64,000 bases of DNA, taken from assembly GCA_038002745.1 (NCBI GenBank), contig JBBODD010000001.1:1178001-1242000 (forward strand), in the 5' to 3' direction. This stretch comes from Bacillus sp. FSL H8-0547 (GTDB lineage Bacteria > Bacillota > Bacilli > Bacillales > Bacillaceae). Under the pieces are notes generated by a model. That model was not told the origin of the DNA and searched no databases. It was given only the letters and a program-made list of their open reading frames with translations. A program made the position numbers and the translations under genes. Shown here in pieces: positions 45,562-54,214 of this stretch. Numbering within the stretch: position 1 is the stretch's first letter; each line of letters opens with the position of its first letter.

Positions 45562-45587
45562 AAAAGCCGGATTTCTCCGGCTTTTCA
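45562..45587 (-). terminator. Terminator of fumarase gene
   Basis: AAAAGCCGG pairs with CCGGCTTTT around ATTTCT. It lies directly after the stop codon on the minus strand. Confidence 0.85.
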
Positions 45588-47120
45588 TTAAATGAATACT
45601 GGTTCTTTAAATTGTGACAATTTTTCAAGAGACGATTGGTCAACATCCGCATGAAGGCTGTTTCCGTGGGAGTCCATCGTTACAACAGCTGTAAAGCCTT
45701 CTACCTTCAGGTGCCACATCGCTTCAGGAATTCCAAACTGCATAAGGTCTACGCCTTCAACAGATTTGATGCAGTCTGCATAGTACTGGGCAGCTCCGCC
45801 GATGGCATTAAGGTAAACGCCGCCGTGTTCATTCAGTGCTTTCAGTGTTTTCGGACCCATGCCGCCTTTTCCGATCACAGCGCGGATTCCGAATTTTTTC
45901 ATGATGTCGCCCTGGTAAGGCTCTTCACGGATGCTTGTTGTCGGTCCGGCTGCTTTTACATGCCAGTTTTCATCCTCATCCTTCAGCATAACAGGTCCGC
46001 AGTGGTAAATGATCTGGCCGTTGAGATCCACAGGTGATTCGTTCGTTGAAAGGTACTTGTGGATGGCGTCGCGCCCTGTGTACATCATTCCGTTGATGCG
46101 GACAACATCTCCGACTCTAAGCTCGCGGATTTTTTCTTCTGTGATCGGCGCTTCAAGCACCACTTCACGCGGACTTTCTGCTGGCGCCTCTGCAGGCTCG
46201 TCGTCCTGGAGGTTCGGCCTGTCGCCTTCCTGGTACAGCCAGTCCTGAATCGCTCCGCTGCCGGCATCAATCGTGACGCCTAAACGGCGGTATGCCCAGC
46301 AGTTGTACGCAACAGAAACAAAAAAGCTTGCCGGAATCCGGTTCATCACGCCGACTTTACAGCCGAGAAGAGTCGCTTCCCCGCCAAAGCCCATTGTGCC
46401 GATGCCGAGCTTATTCGCTTTATCTACGATATATTCTTCGAGTCGCTGCAGATCCTGATTCGGATTCGTGTCATCCGCGCTTCTGAAAAGCTGATCCTTC
46501 GCAAGCTCATAGCCTGAAGTACGGTCTCCTCCGATGCCGACGCCGATGAAGCCTGCGCTGCAGCCCTGCCCCTGTGCCTGATACACGGAGTGAAGGATGC
46601 ATTTGCGGATGCCGTCAAGGTCGCGTCCGGCTTTGCCGAGTCCGTCAAGCTCGCATGGAAGGCTGTACTGGATGTTTTTATTTTCACAGCCGCCGCCTTT
46701 TAAAATCAGGCGCGCGTCGATGTAGTCCTTTTCCCACTGCTCGAATTTGATGACAGGCGTGCCGAAGCCAAGGTTGTCCCCGCTGTTGTCGCCAGTCAGC
46801 GAGTCAACTGAATTCGGGCGCAGCTTTCCGTCCTTTGTTGCCTGTGCAATCGCGCGGTAGATGTCTTCTTTCATATTCAGCTGATTGGCTCCGACAGGAA
46901 CCTTCAGTTTAAATGTAGGCAGTCCTGTATCCTGGCAAATCGGCGACACGTTCTCGTCCGCCATTTTGATATTCTCGGATATTGTCGCAAGGGACATCGC
47001 AGCGCGCGTGCCTGCGTTTTCCTGCTGCTTCGCTCTTAAAATCGCGCGGCGCACATCCTTCGGAAGCTTCGTTGATGTTTCCACGATCAGTTCATACATG
47101 CTTTCATAAAAACGATCCAT
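45588..47120 (-). CDS. fumA: Class I (4Fe-4S) fumarate hydratase
   Basis: 510 residues with alpha and beta parts fused. Interconverts fumarate and malate. Class I features include SPICQDTGLPTFKL, GGGCENKNIQYSLP, the cluster Cys blocks, and the beta part IYHCGPVML with GPTTSIREEPYQGD. This iron-sulfur, oxygen-sensitive type differs from the class II enzyme (CitG/FumC) of B. subtilis. It has a Shine-Dalgarno AGGGGAG and its own terminator. Confidence 0.93.
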   Translation of the reverse strand: MDRFYESMYELIVETSTKLPKDVRRAILRAKQQENAGTRAAMSLATISENIKMADENVSPICQDTGLPTFKLKVPVGANQLNMKEDIYRAIAQATKDGKLRPNSVDSLTGDNSGDNLGFGTPVIKFEQWEKDYIDARLILKGGGCENKNIQYSLPCELDGLGKAGRDLDGIRKCILHSVYQAQGQGCSAGFIGVGIGGDRTSGYELAKDQLFRSADDTNPNQDLQRLEEYIVDKANKLGIGTMGFGGEATLLGCKVGVMNRIPASFFVSVAYNCWAYRRLGVTIDAGSGAIQDWLYQEGDRPNLQDDEPAEAPAESPREVVLEAPITEEKIRELRVGDVVRINGMMYTGRDAIHKYLSTNESPVDLNGQIIYHCGPVMLKDEDENWHVKAAGPTTSIREEPYQGDIMKKFGIRAVIGKGGMGPKTLKALNEHGGVYLNAIGGAAQYYADCIKSVEGVDLMQFGIPEAMWHLKVEGFTAVVTMDSHGNSLHADVDQSSLEKLSQFKEPVFI

Positions 47121-47139
47121 CCTGTTTCTCCCCTTATTG

Positions 47140-47167
47140 TCTATAGAATTCGGTCAATTTTATTCAA
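47140..47167 (-). promoter_or_regulatory. Possible sigma-A promoter of fumarase gene
   Basis: Minus-strand TTGAAT, 16-base spacer, TATAGA about 25 bases before the start codon. Both boxes match four of six consensus positions, so only tentative. Confidence 0.35.
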
Positions 47168-47219
47168 TTTTTATTATACTCCTTTGTGATTTGGTTGGAA
47201 AGGCTTTCAGTCTAGAAAT

Positions 47220-47333
47220 GCGGAGGCTCCCGTTTAGCCCTGACAGGCAGAAAAGAAATCACCGGAAAAGTCCGGGTTTGACTTTTTCGGGGATTTCGTT
47301 CTGACGGAAGGGTTGGGAGGCGGAGCTGGACAC
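47220..47333 (+). repeat. Dispersed ~114-bp intergenic repeat, copy 1
   Basis: Begins GCGGAGGCTCCCGTTTAGCC and ends with a GGCGGAGCTGGACA block; a central hairpin forms around AAAAGTCC...GACTTTTT. Copies 2 (47340) and 3 (59135) are in the same orientation. Confidence 0.75.
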
Positions 47334-47339
47334 CTCGAA

Positions 47340-47453
47340 AAGCGGAGCAGCCCGTTTAGCTCCGGGAGTCAGATAAGGAAACGGCGGAAAAGGCGCTTTT
47401 TGCCTTTACCGACGATTCCGTTCTGACAGAGGAGCTGGGTTGCGGAGCTAGAC
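47340..47453 (+). repeat. Dispersed ~114-bp intergenic repeat, copy 2
   Basis: Starts AGCGGAGCAGCCCGTTTAGC and ends GCGGAGCTAGACA, directly behind copy 1. The central stem has changed on both sides (AAAAGGCGC/TTTTTGCC type), as expected if the hairpin is kept. Confidence 0.75.
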
Positions 47454-47462
47454 ACCACGAAA

Positions 47463-47593
47463 TTACCCGTTCCTTTCCGCTCCAGGAACTTGCTTTCCGC
47501 GGGGAGTGCCGGAAGCTTCCTCGCTGCGCTTGCGGGATCTTCCGTGCCCTCTTCATCCCGCAGGAGTCAAGTTCCTTCTGCTGCAATCCACTG
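47463..47593 (+). repeat. Second dispersed repeat family, long copy
   Basis: Reads CCGTTCCTTTCCGCTCCAGG ... CATCCCGCAGGAGTCAAGTT ... GCTGCAATCCACTGG. I recall this type of repeat from many Bacillus intergenic regions. A shortened copy is at 52612-52664. Confidence 0.7.
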
Positions 47594-47618
47594 GCGTTTC
47601 ATTTAAAGACCAAAAACT

Positions 47619-47640
47619 GCCCGGCCAATGACCGGGCGAT
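47619..47640 (-). terminator. Terminator of the 1409-aa protein gene
   Basis: On the minus strand GCCCGG-TCATTGG-CCGGGC is followed by AGTTTTTGG. It lies 4 bases after the stop codon. Confidence 0.75.
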
Positions 47641-47643
47641 TTT

Positions 47644-50600
47644 CTATTTCTGTTTTTTAGGGAGGATATCAATCTCCATGCTTTTTTTGATATCAAGGTA
47701 CTGATATGAAATGGTCAGGGTTCCGCTTTTCTTTGTTTTGATTTTGCCGTTTTTCCATTCTGCGAGGTCAGGAGGTGAAAGCTCCATGAAGAGCTTGTCC
47801 GGGTCCATGGCAAATCGGTTGCCGTCTTTGTCGATGGCGGTTGCTGTCAGGCGGATGTTCTTTCCTTCAATGACTGTTTCGTTATTTGGGTTGAGTTCAA
47901 CGTTGACAGGCTTGATTGTGTTCGGGTCAACCACCGTTACTTTAATGGTGCTGCTTTTTCCTCCTGAAACGGCCGTGATGTTGGCTGTACCTGGCTTGAT
48001 TGTCTGAATGGTTCCGTCCTGAAGTACTTTTACAGCTTTTTCGTTATCAGAGGTCCAGATTGTATGAACGTCTTCGAACGAGCTCAGGTTGACGAGATAG
48101 TTTCCGTAGATTTCCCTGAAATCACCGAAAAGGTTGAGTGTGCGTTCTGCACCTGCTGCCATTTTCATTTCGCGCTGTTCATTGAGGGCGTCATCGACGA
48201 TGGATACGTCCGTCAGCAATGGATTAAATTTATAGTCCATTCCAGACTTCGTCACTTGAAGTACTCCGCTTCCCAGGATATTTCCTTTGTCGTTTGAGAC
48301 ATATCCTTTGCTTGCGCCGTTGCCTGTGATTGTGTAGTTGACGCCGTCTTTTTCCCATGACTGCAGGAGATGCAGGTGACCGAACAGCACTTGAACGTTC
48401 ACGCCGGTGTTTTTCTTTTTATAGGCTCCGAGAATGTCTTCAAATTGCTTGGCATCAGCCGGGTTCATTTCGTGCTTCGTGCCGAAGTCATCTTTTGTCG
48501 TGTTGTGTGTCACGACAAGGACATTCTTCTTTTTATTTTCCTTAAGAAGCTTTTGAAGGTAATGGAACTGGGTAGAGTCTGATGCTGAAATGCTCTGTCC
48601 AAACGCACTGTTCAAGCTGATGATTAGTGTGTTTCCATATTCAAAATGGTAGGTTGGCGATCCAATGATGTCTGAGTAGAAATCAATGTTTCCCTGGAAT
48701 GATTCATGATTTCCCGGTGTTGCGAAAAACGGTTTTTCTCCAAGCAGGGAAAGGTCGCTCACGGCTCTGTCCCATTCTGCCTGTGAAGAGGTATCCACGA
48801 TGTCGCCTACATGCATCACGAAGTCTGTTTCTTCTTTTGCAGCCCGGTCAAACAAGCGTTTCGAGTACATGAACCCTTGTGTATCAGGCAGGACAGAAAT
48901 GGAGAATTGATTGGCCTTTTCCGGCTGCTGAAGCTGCTTTGTTTCGAATTCTTTCACAAACGGCGTCATGACATTTCCGCTATTGTCTTTTGCTTCGATG
49001 ATGAAGGAATGCTTTCCGTCTTTAATCGGCTTTTCAGGAACGGCATATGCCCAGCCCGTTTTTTCGTCGTAATGAACAGGAGCAGGTTTGCCGTCAATTT
49101 TCACAGCGATGCTGTTTTTCTTCACGCCGCTTTTTACATCTTTCAGTTTAAAAGTAATACGCGGTTCTGCTGTTTTCTCAACCGCTTTTCCTGTCGGCGT
49201 CACGTTTGAAAGAACCGGTTTTTCTATATCATCGCTCAAGTCTACTTTGATTGTTTTATCAACGGACGGAACAGATGCATTTCCGTTTGTATCGCGTGCT
49301 GAGGCTGTCAGATGATAGGTGCCCTCTGTCAGGTTTTCAGCTGCTGCTTCTACTTTTCCTGTTTCAGCATCATAGGTATGCGGAAGTTTTTCTCCGTTTA
49401 GCTTCACTTCGATCGATTCAGCATCTACACCCGATTCTTCATCTATCAGAAGGGAAGAAAACGCGATTTTGTTTTCATATACAGTATTTCCGGCAGGTGT
49501 GATCTCTTTGAAATCCGGACCGTTAAAGTCTTCTGTTTCGTTCGTGTAAATATAGCGCATGTGATCGATGTAAACACTGCCGCTGTAGTCAGGGATGCTT
49601 TTGTTCGTTTCGACAAAATAGAGATAGTTGAAAACGATCGGCAGCGCCCAGTCCTGCGGAAGCTCAACCTCAAGGTATTTCCAGCCGGTCCAGTCTACTT
49701 TCGGTGCAAGATCAAGCGTCTTGTTGACGCCGTTTGCTTTGAAAATCAGGCGTGCCCACGGCGCTTTTCCGTCACCGTGCACCCATACGCCGAATTTCTT
49801 CGGTCGGATGTCTGTTTTATACGTTTCATACATAGAATCAGCGAGCTCGTCCGGCCATGCTCCAGTTGCTGACTTGTACCAGTGTGGAATGACATTGATT
49901 GTACCGTTGTATTTGCGTTCCCATTTTTTTGAATCGTAATCCACACGCAGGCTGCTCTCTCCGAATTTCGCCTCGTCCCCGGACAGCTGATGTGTGCCGC
50001 CCATGAAGCCGGATACTTCATAGCCTTCTTTTGGATACGTTTCATAGTCATCGATGACTTGTTCTTTTAGCCCTATTAATAACTCAATCTGCCTTTCAAT
50101 TGAGCCAAGCTTTGCCGTTACCGTTGTTCTTGTTCCCGCAGGTACATCTTCTCTTATTTGGATGGTGCCGTCTGGAGTGATTTCACCAAACTGGCTGTCA
50201 ATCTCCCAGTCAATTGCATCTCCTGTGAGAATGACCTCTTTTCCGTCTTTCACTGCTTCAGCTTCCAGTTTCTTTTCCTCGCCTGGCTGGAGAATAACCG
50301 GTCCCTGATCGGCAAATTGGAAGTCATCCACCTGGTCGATGACCGTAACAGATGCCTGCCCGCTCACTCCGTTGATGACAGCTTCCACTTTATCTGTTCC
50401 TGCATGAGCAGGCGCTTTATAAAGACCCGTTTTATCAATGGTGCCCTTTGAAGCTTTCCACTGGATGGAGCGGCTTGCAATCATGACGGGGTTGCCGTTG
50501 CTGTCTGTTGCTTTTACGCCGAACGGGAAAGCCGCATTTTTGAAGATTGTCAGATTTTTTTCTACGATGACTTCGCCAATTTCACCTGTTTTAGTTGAAT

Positions 50601-51873
50601 GATTGACAAAGAGAAGGCCGTTTGTGATCGATCTTGACTGCCCGTCACTCGGGCGATTGGCCGTTTCAAGCGCGCTTTTTCCTTTTGGCTGAACGAGCAT
50701 TTCTGTCGATCCTCCGCCGTCAAGGCCAAGAGCAGAGACTGCACCATGCTCTTCCATGATCTCAGCCATTTCGACAAGCGTTACCCCCTGGCTTTTATCA
50801 AAAAGAGTACTCGGTTTATCAATGGTCATCGTGATGACCTTTTGCTCTGCTGTAATTCCGATGGCGGTTCTGGCGCTCTTAAGGTTAACGTGGCTGCCGT
50901 ATTTGGACAGGAGCTCGTCTTTTGTAAGGGCCTTTCCGTCCTTAACAAGCCAGTTGTAGCCGCCTGTAGCCTCAGTAATATCATTTTTGAGGACTCTGTT
51001 TTCTCCCGTGAAAAGATCAAACTGGAAGGAGATGTCCATGCCTTCTTTTAATTCATTCCGGATCATTTCTGCTTTTGACCCGAATCCGGCAATGATGACA
51101 CTGTCTGATGGAATATCAATGCTCTCATAAGCAGGGTAGATCTTTTCAATTTTTCCTGTGTAAGCCTGTCCTGCTTTGATGGCAGAAGCGTCCTTTACCT
51201 CTTTTACGACGGCCATGGCTCCATTTTTAATGAAATTCTCATTGCGGTCATCGAAGGTAAGGACTCCCTTCTGGTTTAACTTTGGTGTGAAAATGCCAAG
51301 CTTTTCTCCCGCGTTTTCATTGCGGTTCAGTGTATCAACCTTTACATTTTTGCCGCTGTAGGTCAGCGAGCCTCTCATTTCAACTTCTCCGATAAAAGGT
51401 TTCTTGTTTTGGTCAATTGCAAAAACAGGATGAAGAGCAACGCCTGAAGGATAGCTGTGATTGATAAGAAGATTGCGGTTTTGCACCTGGAGCGTCATAT
51501 TGATGCCTGTCTGCATATTGAACATATCCGCATTCACGCCTGCAACAATGTCTTTTCCCTTGAATTCTTCTCGGGCAGCCTGTGACGGCAGAGTTTCTGC
51601 AGCAACAACTCGTTCAAGTGCTTTGGATGTGACAACGGATACATTCGGATTCGAAAGATCTGCCTCGAGAACATTCACTCTCTGGCTGTTTCCCGCTGTT
51701 CCCCCGAAATTCTCGATTTGCTTTTCAGTGTGTGTAATGCCTGAAGAAATCTGTTCCGCTTTTAACACTGTGCTTTTTTCTGACGGCACGGTATCTTCTC
51801 CGAGAACGGAAACCGGCTGAATCAGCAGCGTGCAGGCCATCAGCATGACGGCAAGCTTGTTTTTCCCTTTCAT
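47644..51873 (-). CDS. Secreted multidomain phosphodiester glycosidase / metallophosphoesterase
   Basis: 1409 residues, start after GGAGGTG. Sec signal (LAVMLMACTLLIQPVSVLG). A phosphodiester-glycosidase (NAGPA) domain lies at about 60-425 (VNADMFN, TAIGIT, ALGLDGGGSTEMLV). Ig-like linkers follow, then a carbohydrate-binding-like region (about 600-775). After two further Ig-like repeats comes a calcineurin phosphoesterase at about 990-1200 (LPDTQGF, HVGDIVDTSS, ATPGNHESF, VVTHN, FGHLHLL), and last Big_2-type repeats. Both enzymes act on phosphodiester-linked sugars, so wall teichoic acid or another envelope polymer is a plausible substrate (inference). No LPXTG or SLH anchor is visible. Confidence 0.88.
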   Translation of the reverse strand: MKGKNKLAVMLMACTLLIQPVSVLGEDTVPSEKSTVLKAEQISSGITHTEKQIENFGGTAGNSQRVNVLEADLSNPNVSVVTSKALERVVAAETLPSQAAREEFKGKDIVAGVNADMFNMQTGINMTLQVQNRNLLINHSYPSGVALHPVFAIDQNKKPFIGEVEMRGSLTYSGKNVKVDTLNRNENAGEKLGIFTPKLNQKGVLTFDDRNENFIKNGAMAVVKEVKDASAIKAGQAYTGKIEKIYPAYESIDIPSDSVIIAGFGSKAEMIRNELKEGMDISFQFDLFTGENRVLKNDITEATGGYNWLVKDGKALTKDELLSKYGSHVNLKSARTAIGITAEQKVITMTIDKPSTLFDKSQGVTLVEMAEIMEEHGAVSALGLDGGGSTEMLVQPKGKSALETANRPSDGQSRSITNGLLFVNHSTKTGEIGEVIVEKNLTIFKNAAFPFGVKATDSNGNPVMIASRSIQWKASKGTIDKTGLYKAPAHAGTDKVEAVINGVSGQASVTVIDQVDDFQFADQGPVILQPGEEKKLEAEAVKDGKEVILTGDAIDWEIDSQFGEITPDGTIQIREDVPAGTRTTVTAKLGSIERQIELLIGLKEQVIDDYETYPKEGYEVSGFMGGTHQLSGDEAKFGESSLRVDYDSKKWERKYNGTINVIPHWYKSATGAWPDELADSMYETYKTDIRPKKFGVWVHGDGKAPWARLIFKANGVNKTLDLAPKVDWTGWKYLEVELPQDWALPIVFNYLYFVETNKSIPDYSGSVYIDHMRYIYTNETEDFNGPDFKEITPAGNTVYENKIAFSSLLIDEESGVDAESIEVKLNGEKLPHTYDAETGKVEAAAENLTEGTYHLTASARDTNGNASVPSVDKTIKVDLSDDIEKPVLSNVTPTGKAVEKTAEPRITFKLKDVKSGVKKNSIAVKIDGKPAPVHYDEKTGWAYAVPEKPIKDGKHSFIIEAKDNSGNVMTPFVKEFETKQLQQPEKANQFSISVLPDTQGFMYSKRLFDRAAKEETDFVMHVGDIVDTSSQAEWDRAVSDLSLLGEKPFFATPGNHESFQGNIDFYSDIIGSPTYHFEYGNTLIISLNSAFGQSISASDSTQFHYLQKLLKENKKKNVLVVTHNTTKDDFGTKHEMNPADAKQFEDILGAYKKKNTGVNVQVLFGHLHLLQSWEKDGVNYTITGNGASKGYVSNDKGNILGSGVLQVTKSGMDYKFNPLLTDVSIVDDALNEQREMKMAAGAERTLNLFGDFREIYGNYLVNLSSFEDVHTIWTSDNEKAVKVLQDGTIQTIKPGTANITAVSGGKSSTIKVTVVDPNTIKPVNVELNPNNETVIEGKNIRLTATAIDKDGNRFAMDPDKLFMELSPPDLAEWKNGKIKTKKSGTLTISYQYLDIKKSMEIDILPKKQK

Positions 51874-52171
51874 CTTGCACCTCCGGATAGTAGTATGTAC
51901 TCTTCTATTCTAGAAGGTAATTGTTGATAGGATTTGGTATTTTTTTTAATGCTTGTAAATTTTTTAGGGCTAAAAGTACCGGTGAGTGTGGATTTAGTGT
52001 AAAGGGGTGAGGTATGGACTAGATAAAATAGAAGAAAATTACATTTGATTCAGGTCTTTGGGTTGGCAAAGGATGGAGGCTGTTTTGTTTTTTGTTTCTA
52101 TGGTACCTTTTTTGCAATCTGCACCCGTTTCTTTCCTGCGGGTAGAGAGGAACAATCCCACTGGTTTTCTT

Positions 52172-52589
52172 TTGGTTGATGGTACTTATCCCGTATAACG
52201 GAACCATCAACAGAGAATTTCGTTTGGTTGGTGGTACTTATCGGAGAGAATGGAACCATCAGCAGAGGATTCTGTTTGGTTGATGGTACTTATCCCGAAG
52301 AACGGAACCATCAACAGAGGATTTCGTTTGGTTGGTGGTACTTATCGGAGAGAATGGAACCATCAACAGAGGATTTCGTTTGGTTGATGGTACTTATCGG
52401 AGAGAATGGAACCATCAACAGAGGATTTCGTTGGGTTGGTGGTACTTATCAGAGAGAACGGAACCATCAACAGAGGATTTCGTTTGGTTGATGGTACTTA
52501 TCCCGTAGAACGGAACCATCAACAGAGGATTTCGTTTGGTTGATGGTACTTATCCCGTAGAATGGAACCATCAACAGAGGATTTCCGCT
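52172..52589. repeat. Eight-copy 52-bp tandem array of hairpin units
   Basis: Units start at 52174, 52226, 52278, 52330, 52382, 52434, 52486 and 52538, exactly 52 bases apart. Each contains GTTGATGGT (or GTTGGTGGT) and ACCATCAAC as inverted arms around a variable 18-20-base centre (ACTTATCCCGTAGAACGGA or ACTTATCGGAGAGAATGGA), then AGAGGATTTCG. Because 52 is not a multiple of 3, the array cannot be one repetitive protein. Not a CRISPR: the centres repeat rather than being unique. Confidence 0.9.
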
Positions 52590-52611
52590 TTCTGAAGGGC
52601 ACAATCCAAAC

Positions 52612-52664
52612 GTTTTCGTGCCTGCATCCCGCAGTAGTCAAGTTCCTTCCGCTGCAATCCACTG
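52612..52664 (+). repeat. Second dispersed repeat family, short copy
   Basis: Contains GCATCCCGCAGTAGTCAAGT and CCGCTGCAATCCACTGG, matching the 3' half of 47463-47593. It sits immediately beyond the 52-bp array. Confidence 0.65.
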
Positions 52665-52691
52665 GAGTTTAGCTAAGAAACAGAAAAACAA

Positions 52692-52718
52692 AAAGAACAC
52701 CTTCATCAGGTGCTCTTT
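52692..52718 (-). terminator. Terminator of the SE1561-family gene
   Basis: AAAGAACACCT pairs with AGGTGCTCTTT (one mismatch), followed by a T-rich stretch on the minus strand. Confidence 0.75.
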
Positions 52719-52724
52719 CAACAT

Positions 52725-52916
52725 CTATTCTTTGTTCCAGTCTTTTTTAAACTGCTCCTGCTTAATTTCAAGTTCGTCCAGCATGTTTATTAAACGGTCG
52801 ATATCTTCAAGGTCGGTTGATTCGGGATCCATGGAATCAATCACATTCATGAACATATTCAGCCGTGATTTTAAATATTGTAGTTGTGAGTCTTTATCAT
52901 GAACGGCGTTGCCCAA
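52725..52916 (-). CDS. SE1561 family protein
   Basis: 63 residues from TTG, with AAAGGAGAG upstream. Short helical protein (LKSRLNMFMNVIDSMDPEST, IDRLINMLDELEIKQEQF) that I recognise as the SE1561 family of Bacillales, function unknown. It lies divergent from yfkAB. Confidence 0.8.
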   Translation of the reverse strand: MGNAVHDKDSQLQYLKSRLNMFMNVIDSMDPESTDLEDIDRLINMLDELEIKQEQFKKDWNKE

Positions 52917-53057
52917 GATGTATCTCTCCTTTCACTGTTACAGTTATCGTAGCTTATTCAAGGAACTTTGACAACCGCCCCTGAGCGCGAGGTGTTCCAA
53001 ACTGACGGGTTCATGTTAGAATGTTCTTTATGTGAACTTGAAAAAGGAGTTTTATGA

Positions 53058-54182
53058 ATGAATGCATCAGCTGTGAATCTGCTGCCAATTACCCCTTCTC
53101 ATGATCCATGGGAAGCTTATTTAGATGTAAAACAATATGGAAAAATGACCCTTACGAATGTGGAGTTTACAACGACGACACTTTGCAACATGCGGTGTGA
53201 GCATTGCGCCGTAGGGTACACCCTTTCTCCAAAGGATCCCCAGGCACTTCCGCTCGAGCTTATTATAAAGCGGCTTGAAGAGGTTGAGACGCTCCGCTCC
53301 ATCAGTATTACAGGCGGAGAGCCGATGCTATCCAGAAAATCCGTTGACCAGTATGTGCTTCCTCTATTAAAGTATGCCCGGGAACGCGGGGTGCGTACGC
53401 AAATAAATTCGAATTTGACGCTTGATCTTGCCAGGTTTGAAAAGATTGCCCCGTACCTTGATGTGCTGCATATCTCCCATAACTGGGGAACACTCGATGA
53501 TTTCGCTGAAGGCGGTTTTGCAATGATGGAGAAAAAACCGTCTTACGCTCAGCGCACGGCTTATTTTGACCGGATTGTTGAAAACAGCCGGGCGCTTGTT
53601 GATGCCGGCATCATGGTCTCGGCAGAAACAATGCTGAACAAGCGGACGCTTCCTCATATCGAAAAGATCCATAAACAGATTACAGAGGATATGAAATGTC
53701 AGCGGCATGAGGTACATCCTATGTACCCATCTGACTTTGCGAGCACACTCGAAACGCTGTCTCTCGAAGAAACACGAGCTGCCATTCATCACCTGCTTGA
53801 TATTCGAAACGAGGATGTCTGGATGCTGTTCGGCACACTGCCGTTTTACGCGTGCAGCACAAATGTTGAGGATACAGAGCTGATTAAAAGGCTTCGCGCC
53901 TCCAAAAATGTTACCGTGAGGAATGATCCCGACGGCCGTTCAAGACTGAATGTCAACATTTTCAATGGCGACATTATCGTAACGGATTTCGGCGATACGC
54001 CTGAGCTTGGGAACATTCAGCGAGACACCCTCCAGTCGGCCTATGACCGCTGGAATGACACAGAGCTTGCGCGCGGCCTGAACTGCCACTGTCCTGCCGT
54101 ATCCTGTCTTGGCCCGAACCTGCTTGTGAAAAACGCCTATTACCCTGATGTGGATTTTCAGTCTAGAAAATCAGTGATTTAA
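53058..54182 (+). CDS. yfkAB: Radical SAM protein YfkAB
   Basis: 374 residues, AAGGAG 8 bases before ATG. Radical SAM cluster motif LCNMRCEHC (Cx3Cx2C), SITGGEPML, and a C-terminal Cys-rich block LNCHCPAVSCLGP that could hold a second cluster. In B. subtilis this is annotated as the joined yfkA/yfkB. The substrate is not established. Ends at a bidirectional terminator shared with yfkD. Confidence 0.9.
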   Translation: MNASAVNLLPITPSHDPWEAYLDVKQYGKMTLTNVEFTTTTLCNMRCEHCAVGYTLSPKDPQALPLELIIKRLEEVETLRSISITGGEPMLSRKSVDQYVLPLLKYARERGVRTQINSNLTLDLARFEKIAPYLDVLHISHNWGTLDDFAEGGFAMMEKKPSYAQRTAYFDRIVENSRALVDAGIMVSAETMLNKRTLPHIEKIHKQITEDMKCQRHEVHPMYPSDFASTLETLSLEETRAAIHHLLDIRNEDVWMLFGTLPFYACSTNVEDTELIKRLRASKNVTVRNDPDGRSRLNVNIFNGDIIVTDFGDTPELGNIQRDTLQSAYDRWNDTELARGLNCHCPAVSCLGPNLLVKNAYYPDVDFQSRKSVI

Positions 54183-54186
54183 ACGC

Positions 54187-54214
54187 AAAAAGCGAGCCAT
54201 TTGGCTCGCTTTTT
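54187..54214. terminator. Bidirectional terminator between yfkAB and yfkD
   Basis: AAAAAGCGAGCC pairs perfectly with GGCTCGCTTTTT around ATTT. It serves both convergent genes. Confidence 0.92.

Noticed and set aside
52228-52491. 87-aa repetitive protein over the tandem array
   Set aside because: The 52-bp unit shifts frame at each repeat, so the peptide merely rotates through three frames; no ribosome site.
52172-52589. CRISPR array
   Set aside because: Regular 52-bp spacing, but the parts between the conserved arms repeat in a few forms instead of being unique spacers, and no cas gene is present.
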